Origin: Flemingiibacterium sp045579745 | GTDB lineage: Bacteria > Bacillota > Clostridia > Oscillospirales > CAG-272 | Assembly: GCA_045579745.1 (NCBI GenBank) | Contig: JAZNMQ010000046.1 | Location: forward strand, 1 to 64,000 | Length of the DNA stretch: 64,000 nucleotides | Reading direction: 5' to 3' | Part shown: piece by piece, positions 26,501-33,563 of the stretch | Position numbering within the stretch: the first letter of the stretch is position 1 | Layout: each line of letters starts with the position of its first letter | Made by a program: the position numbers and the translations under genes | Notes under the pieces: model-generated | Told to the model about the DNA's origin: nothing | The model's database searches: none | What the model saw: the letters and a program-made list of their open reading frames with translations, nothing else

Positions 26501-27137
26501 AGATACAGAGGATGTTGCATATCCGATTCCGTTCGGTGTTCGCGTTATCATTGAGGACGGTCAAACGGTTTCAGCCGGTCAGGCTATCACAGAGGGTTCA
26601 GTCTGCCCGACAGATATCCTTCGCATTAACGGACTCGACGCGGCTTATGATTATATCATCCGCGAGGTTCAGAAGGTTTACCGCTTGCAGTCTGTTGAGG
26701 TTAACGACAAGCACATCGAGGTTATTGCGCGTCAGATGACTCGTAAGACAACGGTTGTTGATGCAGGTAATACCACATTGCTTGCAGGTTCTGTTGTCGA
26801 TTTGCTCGAGCTCGAGCGTGAAAACGAAGCAGTTCAGGCAAGAATCGATGCAGGTGAGATCGACCTCAAACTTGCTACGGGAACGCCGGTACTCCTCGGT
26901 ATCACCAAGGCAGCGCTCCTTACAGATTCGTTCCTTTCGGCGGCATCGTTCCAGGAAACCACAAAGGTTCTCACAGAGGCTGCTATCAAGGGCAAGGTTG
27001 ATAATCTCCTCGGCCTCAAAGAAAACGTTATTATCGGTAAGCTTATTCCTGCCGGAACCGGCATGGAATGCTACAGAAATATCGAGATTGGCAAGAGCGA
27101 AGATAACATCTCCGCTGTTACAGGAGAAGCTATATAA
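23589..27137 (+). CDS. rpoC: DNA-directed RNA polymerase subunit beta'
   Basis: A 1182-residue catalytic beta' subunit. N-terminal zinc site Cys59, Cys61, Cys74, Cys77; active-site Mg loop NADFDGDQM with Asp449, Asp451, Asp453; second zinc site including CKAKHGVCSHCYG; and the trigger-loop region near QLTMRTFHTGGVAG. Length is typical of Firmicutes without large insertions. The ATG at 23589 follows GGAGAAGGA, and an in-frame TTG one codon earlier is not needed. Confidence 0.98.
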   Translation: MERNVFDSVKIGLASPEMIRSWSYGEVKRPETINYRTLKAERDGLFCERIFGPTKDWECLCGKYKRVRHKGKICEKCGVEVTTKKVRRERMGHIELAAPVSHIWYFRAIPSRMGLLLDITPRLLEKVLYFASYIVIDPGATELVKMQLLNEREYQENIEKYGRDAFKVGMGAEAIKELLAEIDINALSESLHAELETASGQKKIRIIKRLEVVEAFKKSGNKPEWMILDVVPVIPPDIRAMVQLDGGRFASSDLNDLYRRVINRNNRLKRLIELSAPEIIIRNEKRMLQEAVDALIDNGRRGKPVTGPNNRPLKSLSEMLRGKQGRFRQNLLGKRVDYSGRSVIVVGPDLKIFQCGLPKEMALELFKPFVMKRLVETQKATNIKDAKKKVEKVDVVVWDALENVIKEHPVLLNRAPTLHRLSIQAFEPILVEGRAIKLHPLVCTAFNADFDGDQMPVHVPLSAEAQAEARFLMLSANNLLKPADGRSVTVPSQDMILGSYYLTIDREGEPGEGTVFRDFDEAVMAYENHLLGIHAAIKVRVSREIDGVMHTGIIDATLGRLIFNREIPQDLGFVDRSDPSKLLDLEIAFPTKKKDLGKIIDRCIKKHGPAVTAQVLDSIKAMGFKYSTKSSLSISVADMTIPPEKYTIIAEAEKEVLNITKHFQRGLLSEDERYNSVIKIWDQATKDVVEALQAKFDRYNPIKMMSDSGARGNLTQMRQLAGMRGLMFATNGKTMEMPIKSNFREGLNILEYFVAARGARKSLSDTALKTADSGYLTRRLVDVSQDVIVREDDCGTRHGIWVSQIVDGNEVIEPLKDRLIGRFVIGDVVHPETGKVIVADNTMITDDTADEIVNAGIEKVLIRTILECKAKHGVCSHCYGADLASSKPVNVGEAVGIIAAQSIGEPGTQLTMRTFHTGGVAGADITQGLPRVEELFEARRPKKTAIVSEISGVARISDNKRLRTVTVSGGGDTEDVAYPIPFGVRVIIEDGQTVSAGQAITEGSVCPTDILRINGLDAAYDYIIREVQKVYRLQSVEVNDKHIEVIARQMTRKTTVVDAGNTTLLAGSVVDLLELERENEAVQARIDAGEIDLKLATGTPVLLGITKAALLTDSFLSAASFQETTKVLTEAAIKGKVDNLLGLKENVIIGKLIPAGTGMECYRNIEIGKSEDNISAVTGEAI

Positions 27138-27144
27138 CTTTATT

Positions 27145-27178
27145 AATGCGGCAGCTGATTTTCAGTTGCCGCATTTTG
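27145..27178 (+). terminator. terminator of rpoB-rpoC
   Basis: A 13-bp stem AATGCGGCAGCTG / CAGTTGCCGCATT (one G-U, loop ATTTT) starts 8 bases after the rpoC stop, followed by TTTGCATG. Confidence 0.82.
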
Positions 27179-27209
27179 CATGTAAATTAAGATTTTTTTG
27201 AAAAAATGC

Positions 27210-27240
27210 TTGACATTTACCTTGGGTCGAATGGTATACT
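27210..27240 (+). promoter_or_regulatory. MerR-type promoter/operator with 19-bp spacer
   Basis: TTGACA (27210-27215) and TATACT (27235-27240) are 19 bp apart, the over-long spacing typical of promoters that MerR proteins untwist. Within the spacer ACCTTGGGTCGAATGGT (27219-27235) is an imperfect dyad (ACC...GGT). The next gene encodes a MerR regulator, so autoregulation is likely. Confidence 0.7.
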
Positions 27241-27263
27241 GAACGCGAAAGGAGGTAAATAAC

Positions 27264-28241
27264 ATGCGGATGAAGGAAATTTGCGCCGCTACCGGATTGA
27301 CCGACAGAGCTGTTCGCCTGTATATCGAGAATGGTCTTGTTCATCCCGAAAGACAAACGAGCTATAGCGGACGCGACAGCATAAGCTTTAGTCAGCACGA
27401 CCTTGAAGCACTAAAGCAAATTGCGATTTTACGCAAGGCGGATTTTTCCATAGCACAAATCAGCCGAATGCAGAGAGAACCCGATTCCATCGGTGAAATA
27501 ATCGAAGAGCACCGTAATAGGCTCAGTCAAGAGCTTGAGCAAAAAACAGCGCTGTTAAAGCTCATCGACGAAATTAAGGACGATAAGTCGAATCTGTCCG
27601 AGCTTGAATCACTAACAAAGGCATTATCGTCTTCGGCTGAAACACAAATCTTACCAAAGGAGGATAATATGATGACAAGACATGAAATGAATCGAAAAAC
27701 CGTTCGAAAAATACTTATGCCTATAACATTGGCGGCATCGCTTTGGGGAACAATCGGCATGGCGAGCCTTATTATTAATGTTTTGAGATATTCGGGCGGT
27801 ATAACCTTAAAACCAGGTGGTGGTTATTTGTATGAGAATAATTTTTCATCTGATTTGCTGATAAGAAATTTTCCGTATTTGCTTGGACTTGCGTTCTTTG
27901 TCGGTATGTTAGTCCTGCTTGGACTATTCATTTGGCGAATGGACAAACGGCTTCTGCTTGCGGCATACGGCTGTATGCTCGTCGGATGCGTAATTATCGG
28001 TGCTACCTCGATATATATGTCGAAGCTAAGCGGTTCTGCAACGGTAAGCGGAAGTCTGTATTTGGCAGAATTTATGGCGGCACGGTATGGATGGCTCGGC
28101 AATAGTGCTGCATTTATGACGGGAAGTGTTTTCGGAGAAATAATCATTCGTGCTGTGAAATATGTTCCGTTTGTAATAAGCGGAATACTCGGTGTTGTGA
28201 GTGCCGCAATGCTCAGGAGAGAAAACAACACCGAAAAATAA
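27264..28241 (+). CDS. MerR-family regulator fused to a C-terminal membrane domain
   Basis: A 325-residue protein. Residues 1-70 are a MerR winged helix (MKEICAATGLTDRAVRLYIENGL) and 70-120 form the usual coiled coil. The ligand domain is replaced by about four hydrophobic helices (near 152-172, 205-225, 235-252, 293-312). It is thus probably a membrane-tethered transcription factor sensing a membrane or extracellular cue; the ligand is unknown. The SD is AAAGGAGGTAA. A methionine at about 130 with a preceding AAAGGAGG could also start a separate membrane protein. Confidence 0.82.
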   Translation: MRMKEICAATGLTDRAVRLYIENGLVHPERQTSYSGRDSISFSQHDLEALKQIAILRKADFSIAQISRMQREPDSIGEIIEEHRNRLSQELEQKTALLKLIDEIKDDKSNLSELESLTKALSSSAETQILPKEDNMMTRHEMNRKTVRKILMPITLAASLWGTIGMASLIINVLRYSGGITLKPGGGYLYENNFSSDLLIRNFPYLLGLAFFVGMLVLLGLFIWRMDKRLLLAAYGCMLVGCVIIGATSIYMSKLSGSATVSGSLYLAEFMAARYGWLGNSAAFMTGSVFGEIIIRAVKYVPFVISGILGVVSAAMLRRENNTEK

Positions 28242-28257
28242 ATCAAAGAAACAGTCG

Positions 28258-28286
28258 GACCGCCGCGAAATGCGGCGGTCTTTTTC
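28258..28286 (+). terminator. terminator of the MerR-family gene
   Basis: A perfect 9-bp stem GACCGCCGC / GCGGCGGTC (loop GAAAT) followed by TTTTT. Confidence 0.92.
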
Positions 28287-28360
28287 GCGCATTATTAATC
28301 ATTTGAAGGCTGTTATATATTATATCGCTTTACATCGTTAAAATATGAGCAAATTTACTA

Positions 28361-28389
28361 TTGACATCAGCACGAGAAAGGTTTATAAT
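28361..28389 (+). promoter_or_regulatory. consensus promoter of serC-serA
   Basis: TTGACA (28361-28366) and TATAAT (28384-28389) with a 17-bp spacer, an exact sigma-A consensus. Confidence 0.88.
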
Positions 28390-28392
28390 ATA

Positions 28393-28410
28393 TGGTATAA
28401 GTTTATACCA
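28393..28410. promoter_or_regulatory. operator-like palindrome at the serC transcription start
   Basis: TGGTATAA-GT-TTATACCA is a perfect 8-bp inverted repeat starting 3 bases after the -10 box. On a consensus-strength promoter this position points to repression of serine synthesis. The regulator is not identified. Confidence 0.65.
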
Positions 28411-28440
28411 CGAAAAGTGGAATTTATGGAGGTAAGTGTA

Positions 28441-29526
28441 ATGAATAGAGTTTATAATTTCTCTGCAGGTCCTTCCATGCTCCCGATGCCTGTGCTTGAA
28501 AAAGCGGCATCTGAGCTCGTAAATTACGGCGATGCAGGTATGTCGGTAATGGAGATGAGCCATCGCTCCCCGGTATACGAGGCAATTATTCAAAAGGCTG
28601 AGGCTGATCTTCGCAAGGTCATGAATATTCCGGATAACTACAAGGTGCTCTTCCTTCAGGGCGGTGCATCCACGCAGTTCGCGGCAGTTCCGCTCAACCT
28701 CATGAAAACAGGCAAGGCTGACTACATTGTGTCCGGTCAGTTCTCAGGCAAGGCTCAGAAGGAAGGCGAAAAGTACGGCGAAGCAAAGATAGTAGCTTCT
28801 TCTAAGGCTGATAATTTCACCTATATCCCCAAGACTGAACGCGAAAGCTTCAGCCCTGATGCAGATTACGTTCACATCTGCTTTAACAATACTATTTACG
28901 GAACAAAGTTCAACTATATCCCCGACACAGGAGATATTCCGCTGGTTGCTGACATGTCCTCCTGCATCATCTCCGAGCCGGTTGATGTTACAAAGTTCGG
29001 TGTTATCTATGCAGGCGCACAGAAGAATATGGCTCCCGCAGGCTTGACTGTAGTTATCGTTCGCGAGGATCTTCTCGGAAATGCTCGCCCCGAAACTCCC
29101 TCTATGCTTGATTGGAAGCTTATGGCTGATAACGATTCCATGTATAATACTCCTCCTTGCTATGCAATTTACATGGCAGGTCTTGTATATGAGTGGATCC
29201 TCGGTCTTGGCGGACTTGAAAAGATGAAGGAAATGAATGAGAAGAAGGCAAATCTTCTTTACGATTATCTTGATTCTCAGGATTATTACATTGCTCCCGT
29301 TAAGAAGGAGTCTCGTTCAATGATGAACGTGACCTTCGTAACAGGTGTTGAGGAGCTCGACAAGAAGTTCCCGAAGGAAGCAGAGAAGGCTGGTCTTATG
29401 AACCTCAAGGGTCACAGATCTGTTGGCGGTATGAGAGCATCCATCTACAATGCTATGCCTTACGAGGGCGTTGAAGCGCTTGTTGAATTCATGAAGAAAT
29501 TCGCCGCTGAAAACCCCAAGAAATAA
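28441..29526 (+). CDS. serC: phosphoserine aminotransferase
   Basis: A 361-residue PLP enzyme (fold type I) that converts 3-phosphohydroxypyruvate and glutamate to phosphoserine. It opens RVYNFSAGPSMLP, has the phosphate-site FLQGGAST and the PLP-binding lysine in YAGAQKNMAPAG, and ends with the KGHRSVGGMRASIYNA substrate segment. The ATG at 28441 follows GGAGG; a frame reaching 28345 overlaps the promoter and is not used. First gene of the serine operon, with serA 116 bases downstream. Confidence 0.97.
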   Translation: MNRVYNFSAGPSMLPMPVLEKAASELVNYGDAGMSVMEMSHRSPVYEAIIQKAEADLRKVMNIPDNYKVLFLQGGASTQFAAVPLNLMKTGKADYIVSGQFSGKAQKEGEKYGEAKIVASSKADNFTYIPKTERESFSPDADYVHICFNNTIYGTKFNYIPDTGDIPLVADMSSCIISEPVDVTKFGVIYAGAQKNMAPAGLTVVIVREDLLGNARPETPSMLDWKLMADNDSMYNTPPCYAIYMAGLVYEWILGLGGLEKMKEMNEKKANLLYDYLDSQDYYIAPVKKESRSMMNVTFVTGVEELDKKFPKEAEKAGLMNLKGHRSVGGMRASIYNAMPYEGVEALVEFMKKFAAENPKK

Positions 29527-29611
29527 GAGTATACCCAAACTAAAAGCTCAAACCTGAGCAGAACGGTTTTATCGACTGAAAATAATCAGCCGAAATTCCC
29601 AAAGAAAGGAC

Positions 29612-29630
29612 GCTTTTGCCAAGCAAAAGC
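29612..29630 (+). promoter_or_regulatory. hairpin between the SD and the ATG of serA
   Basis: A perfect 8-bp stem GCTTTTGC / GCAAAAGC (loop CAA) separates the SD AAAGGA (29605-29610) from the ATG at 29643. An in-frame TTG (29616) lies inside the stem. Confidence 0.5.
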
Positions 29631-29642
29631 AATGCACATACA

Positions 29643-30833
29643 ATGAAAAATATTCAACTGCTTAATAAAATCGCAAAGTGCGGTACAAATATTTTTGATA
29701 ATTCCTACACTGTAGCTGAGGATGTAAGCAATCCTGATGCAATAATGGTTCGTTCGGCAGTGATGCATGACATGGAATTTGGCGACAACCTCAAGGCTAT
29801 CGCAAGAGCGGGCGCAGGTGTTAACAACATTCCACTCGAAAAATGTGCTGAACAGGGTATCGTAGTTTTCAACACTCCCGGCGCAAACGCAAACGGAGTT
29901 AAGGAAGCCGCTATCTGCGGAATGCTTCTCGCATGCCGTGATATCGTTGGCGGAATCAACTGGGTTAAGACTGTTAAGGAAGATCCCAATGTTGCAAAGC
30001 TCGTAGAGAAAGAAAAGGCTAAGTTCGCAGGAACTGAAATCAAGGGCAAAACCCTCGGCATCATCGGTCTTGGTGCAATCGGAGGACCTCTTGCAAACGC
30101 AGCGGTTGCTTTAGGAATGAATGTTCTCGGATGCGACCCGTATATATCCGTAGAAGCTGCATGGAATCTCTCTCGCTCAGTTCAAAAGGTCAACACCCGC
30201 GAGGAAATTTTCAAAAATGCTGACTTCATTTCTATCCACACTCCGCTTATCGACAATCCCGATCCTGCTGTTGCTACCAAGTATATGATTAACAAGGACA
30301 CAATCGCGATGATGAAGGATGGCGTTATCATTCTTAATTTCGCCCGTGATGCTCTTGTAAACGACGATGATATCGAAGCGGCACTCAAGTCGGGCAAGGT
30401 CAGACGTTATGTAACCGACTTCCCGAATGCCCGTACAGCAGGCATGGAAGGCGTTATTGCTATCCCTCACCTTGGTGCTTCTACCGAGGAGAGCGAGGAC
30501 AACTGCGCAGTTATGGCGGCAAAACAGCTCCGTGAATATCTTGAAAACGGCAACATCGTTAACAGCGTAAACTTCCCGGATGTTTCGATGCCTCATAATG
30601 GCGATGTTCGTATTTGCGTGCTTCATAAGAATGTACCCAACGTAATTTCTCAGATTTCCAGCGCAATATCCGCTGAGAATATTAATATTGAGAACATGGC
30701 GAATCGTTCAAAGAAGGATTACGCATACACAATCGTTGAAATTATCGGCGAGGTTGCTGATGATACCATGGCAAAGATTACTGATAAAATCAATGCAATC
30801 GAAGGTACCATCAGAGTAAACATCATTAAGTAA
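29643..30833 (+). CDS. serA: D-3-phosphoglycerate dehydrogenase
   Basis: A 396-residue NAD-dependent enzyme for the first step of serine synthesis. Short type: substrate domain (RAGAGVNNIP, NTPGANANGVKE), Rossmann motif GLGAIGGPLANAA, catalytic His in AIPHLGASTEES, and a C-terminal ACT domain (about 318-396) for feedback by serine. The start is uncertain: the ATG at 29643 fits the family N-terminus, but the only SD is better placed for the TTG at 29616, with a hairpin between. Second gene of the operon. Confidence 0.95.
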   Translation: MKNIQLLNKIAKCGTNIFDNSYTVAEDVSNPDAIMVRSAVMHDMEFGDNLKAIARAGAGVNNIPLEKCAEQGIVVFNTPGANANGVKEAAICGMLLACRDIVGGINWVKTVKEDPNVAKLVEKEKAKFAGTEIKGKTLGIIGLGAIGGPLANAAVALGMNVLGCDPYISVEAAWNLSRSVQKVNTREEIFKNADFISIHTPLIDNPDPAVATKYMINKDTIAMMKDGVIILNFARDALVNDDDIEAALKSGKVRRYVTDFPNARTAGMEGVIAIPHLGASTEESEDNCAVMAAKQLREYLENGNIVNSVNFPDVSMPHNGDVRICVLHKNVPNVISQISSAISAENINIENMANRSKKDYAYTIVEIIGEVADDTMAKITDKINAIEGTIRVNIIK

Positions 30834-30844
30834 TTTCCAAAATA

Positions 30845-30880
30845 AAAAAGTTGCATGATGAAAATCATGCAACTTTTTTT
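30845..30880. terminator. bidirectional terminator between serA and the nucleoside-hydrolase-like gene
   Basis: A perfect 15-bp stem AAAAAGTTGCATGAT / ATCATGCAACTTTTT with a GAAA tetraloop and T-runs on both strands. Confidence 0.95.
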
Positions 30881-30881
30881 C

Positions 30882-31793
30882 TTATTTTGTGAGAGCTTCA
30901 CAGTAGCGTTTCAGGTTTTTATGGAAAATATCCCATGTAGCCGCATTATCAATATCATAAACGCGAAGCATCTGACCGACGGTTTTTGTGTGGTCAAAGA
31001 ACATGAATTGATCCATTGTCGGTGCAGGGATTATCTCACTCGTGCCAATCTCGGGAGCTATCATCCATACGATATCTCCGAGGTCATAAAAGCCTTTGCT
31101 GTCTGTTTGGCACTCTTTCCACGGATGATTCATTCGATAATTGTGAAGATATGCTCCGACGGGCTCCAATGTTCCGATGAAATTCTTATCGTAATCGACC
31201 GAGCAGCGGATGTTTGTTCCTGTGTCAAACCAAACGAGAGGGACATTTTTTGCAAGAAGTGTGCGTGCCGCATGAATATCTCCCATAACATTAAACTGCT
31301 TGGAGCGCTCGGGCCAACTGTATTCGCTTCTTGAGTGGAATACATAGCGCACCTTCGGAATAATTGTCGGGTCTTTAAGTATCGCCGATGCGAGATTTGT
31401 AGCGGCACCGAGTCCAACCACCCAAAGTGGATCATTTTCGGTCGAGGCGTGCGCGCGTTCGATTATAAAATCTACGCCCTCACCCTCGCTCGGATAGCCG
31501 TAATAGCTTATCGGATCTGCGCTTTTTTTTATCGTATATTTGCCTGAAGCGCCTGCGATTTCGAGGAACTCGCTGAGCAGGTCGTAGGATTTTTGAATGC
31601 TCTTTGGGCCCGGGCAGCTGTTGTTGAAATGGGTTGCAATAAATCCCTCGATTTTAAAGCGTTCCGGCGTGGCAATCGCAAGTGCAACTGCATATAAATC
31701 ATCGAGCTCGTTTGCGAAATCTGTGTCGATTATTACTCTGAGCTGTTTCTCCTTAGACGGAAGCTCGGGGATTATTCTATCGGTGTTGTTCAT
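30882..31793 (-). CDS. nucleoside-hydrolase-like protein
   Basis: A 303-residue protein of the inosine-uridine nucleoside hydrolase superfamily, which cleaves N-ribosidic or related glycosidic bonds with a calcium ion. The N-terminal Asp cluster reads DTDFANELDD, two residues longer between the Asp pairs than the canonical DTDPGxDD. VVGLGAATNLASAI and a C-terminal IDNAATWD-like segment follow. The start is the ATG after GGAGGAGAAA; a frame to 31865 lacks an SD. The altered cluster suggests a non-nucleoside glycoside substrate, which is inference. Confidence 0.8.
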   Translation of the reverse strand: MNNTDRIIPELPSKEKQLRVIIDTDFANELDDLYAVALAIATPERFKIEGFIATHFNNSCPGPKSIQKSYDLLSEFLEIAGASGKYTIKKSADPISYYGYPSEGEGVDFIIERAHASTENDPLWVVGLGAATNLASAILKDPTIIPKVRYVFHSRSEYSWPERSKQFNVMGDIHAARTLLAKNVPLVWFDTGTNIRCSVDYDKNFIGTLEPVGAYLHNYRMNHPWKECQTDSKGFYDLGDIVWMIAPEIGTSEIIPAPTMDQFMFFDHTKTVGQMLRVYDIDNAATWDIFHKNLKRYCEALTK

Positions 31794-32110
31794 TTTCTCC
31801 TCCGATGAGTAAAGATTTACAGCTTTATTATACCATGAAGCAAAAATGCTTGCTTGAACGGGCATTTTGCAAAGCCGTCAAGGGCGCATCCGCGCAAAGC
31901 GCGAAAGGACGAAGCCCGAAGAACTGCGAGAGCAGGGCTTATGTGTATATTATAGCATATATTTTGTGCTTTGTATATAAAATCATTTAAATTTACAAAT
32001 AAAACGAAAAATTATTGATATATATTTGTAATTCAAATCAAAGCCTCGGTTCATACTAATATAGAATAAGCGCATGCGCGTTTATTTGAAATTATGATTG
32101 GAGAATAAAA
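31794..32110. other. non-coding divergent region
   Basis: The 317 bases between divergent genes hold no convincing gene. Minus-strand TATAAT boxes at 31832-31827 and 31954-31949 may serve the nucleoside-hydrolase-like gene. The palindrome GCGCATGCGC (32070-32079) and TAGAAT (32062-32067) precede the CotJC-like gene. The stretch 31861-31930 is GC-rich, unlike its AT-rich surroundings, and looks like a decayed fragment. Confidence 0.45.
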
Positions 32111-32776
32111 ATGTTTAAACACGAAAAGCAATTCTTTCATCCGGTTGGAATTGAAAAGCCCAATCCCCAGTATGCCGTACTGCTTCAAGAACAGCTTGGC
32201 GGTGGAAACGGAGAATTAAAGGCGGCAATGCAGTATATGTCGCAGAGCTTCAGGATTAAAGACCCTGAAATCAAGGACCTTTTTCTTGATATTGCGGCAG
32301 AGGAGCTTAGCCACATGGAAATGGTTGCGCAGACGATTAACCTTTTAAACGGCCATGATGTTGATGCGATGTCGGTCCCGGCTGGAGAGATACAGACGCA
32401 TGTTTTGCTTGGATTGAATCCCGGACTGATCAACTCGTCGGGATATTCTTGGACAGGAAATTATGTTACTGTAACGGGCGATCTTTGCGCAGACCTGCTG
32501 TCAAACATTGCATCTGAACAGCGCGCAAAGGTGGTTTATGAGTACCTTTACAGACAGATTTCTGACAAGAAGGTCCGAGAAACGATTGATTTTCTGCTTA
32601 ATCGCGAGGAAGCGCATAACGCCATGTTCCGCGAGGCATTCAACAAGGTTCAGGATACAGGCTCAAATCGCGATTTCGGCACGACAAAGGCGGCACGAAT
32701 GTATTTCTCAATGAGCGAGCCGTCGCCGAATTCGGAGCTTTCCGAGGTCGAGAGCAAGCAAGTTGCATTCAAATAG
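32111..32776 (+). CDS. manganese-catalase-like / spore coat CotJC-type protein
   Basis: A 221-residue ferritin-like four-helix protein of the manganese catalase family. Likely metal ligands are Glu35, Glu65 and His68 (ExxH), and a second EExxH in NREEAHNAMF. It is shorter than true manganese catalases (about 270-300) and nearer to CotJC of the spore coat (about 190). No cotJA or cotJB is adjacent. A role in peroxide detoxification or the spore coat is likely. It stands alone and ends at a convergent terminator. Confidence 0.85.
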   Translation: MFKHEKQFFHPVGIEKPNPQYAVLLQEQLGGGNGELKAAMQYMSQSFRIKDPEIKDLFLDIAAEELSHMEMVAQTINLLNGHDVDAMSVPAGEIQTHVLLGLNPGLINSSGYSWTGNYVTVTGDLCADLLSNIASEQRAKVVYEYLYRQISDKKVRETIDFLLNREEAHNAMFREAFNKVQDTGSNRDFGTTKAARMYFSMSEPSPNSELSEVESKQVAFK

Positions 32777-32781
32777 CAGGA

Positions 32782-32813
32782 AAAGAGGAGAACGCTTATG
32801 CATTCTCCTCTTT
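32782..32813. terminator. convergent terminator with the neighbour's stop codon in its loop
   Basis: A perfect 11-bp stem AAAGAGGAGAA / TTCTCCTCTTT with a 10-base loop. The stop codon of the reverse-strand adenylyltransferase-like gene lies in the loop. Confidence 0.72.
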
Positions 32814-33563
32814 AAAAATTTGTCGGATTTCGTTTAGCATATACACAGCAAATCCATCGAGATTCGAATCGAACACAACGGATTGCCCCGAATAGGCATT
32901 CAATGCTGTATATATCAGAGAATGATAATTCGTCGGCAGATGCGCAAGTCCCCATGTGCCGCCTTGCTCCTTGGAAAGAACACCGTCACCTCGCAGATAT
33001 GCGAGCACGCGACAGAGATTGAGTGTCATGTATGTGGGATTCTTTACGATCTCCTCGCGCGCTTTTCCGACATCGAAGATAAGACTGTCTATATAATCCC
33101 TGCGCGGCACATCGCCGAATAATTCTGCGACAGAGGGACCGCACAGAGTTAACCCCACTGCTCTCAACACGGTGAAGTGCGCAGCGAGATCCTTATCAAC
33201 GCCACGCATACCTCGGCAGTACGCGGCAATGTCGGTCGTCGCCTTTTCGCGATGCGAGATCGAGTAGTGCAGTTCATACGGCGTCGGATAGACAAACTCA
33301 CGGCAGTACTGCTCGAGCACGACGCTCATCTCGAATCCTTTTGCAGGCGCATGAGGTTCGAGATCAAGAAGTACGCGAATCATTTGAATTCGCGCAGCCT
33401 CGCTCGGAGCTGTGTTAACGATTACAATGAAATCGAGATCGCTGACGTTCGGATTGTAGCATCCGAATGCCAAAGATCCGTGTATGTACATTCCTACGAA
33501 TGCGCCGCCGAGTATATGTGCATACTCGGCGGCAATTTTCTTTAAAAGTTCAAGTTCAGACAT
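32796..33563 (-). CDS. aminoglycoside adenylyltransferase-like nucleotidyltransferase
   Basis: A 255-residue protein with a Pol-beta-type nucleotidyltransferase domain. The motif GSLAFGCYNPNVSDLD carries Gly29-Ser30 and the metal ligands Asp42 and Asp44. The C-terminal half (about 150-250, LNLCRVLAYLRGDGVLSKEQGG) matches the helical domain of AadA/ANT(9) and is typical of DUF4111. ANT enzymes adenylylate spectinomycin or streptomycin. Whether this one gives resistance is unknown. Its first 8 bases overlap the epimerase gene upstream, so it is the last gene of a sugar-oxidoreductase operon, an odd place for a resistance gene. Confidence 0.85.
   Translation of the reverse strand: MSELELLKKIAAEYAHILGGAFVGMYIHGSLAFGCYNPNVSDLDFIVIVNTAPSEAARIQMIRVLLDLEPHAPAKGFEMSVVLEQYCREFVYPTPYELHYSISHREKATTDIAAYCRGMRGVDKDLAAHFTVLRAVGLTLCGPSVAELFGDVPRRDYIDSLIFDVGKAREEIVKNPTYMTLNLCRVLAYLRGDGVLSKEQGGTWGLAHLPTNYHSLIYTALNAYSGQSVVFDSNLDGFAVYMLNEIRQIFKEENA

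Noticed and set aside
31805..31990. 61-codon frame in the divergent gap
   Set aside because: Overlaps the promoter zone, no SD, and a composition shift in the middle; treated as non-coding.
32050..32068. Sporulation-sigma-like promoter before the CotJC-like gene
   Set aside because: CATACTAAT is only a partial match to a sigma-E -10 box and no matching -35 was found.
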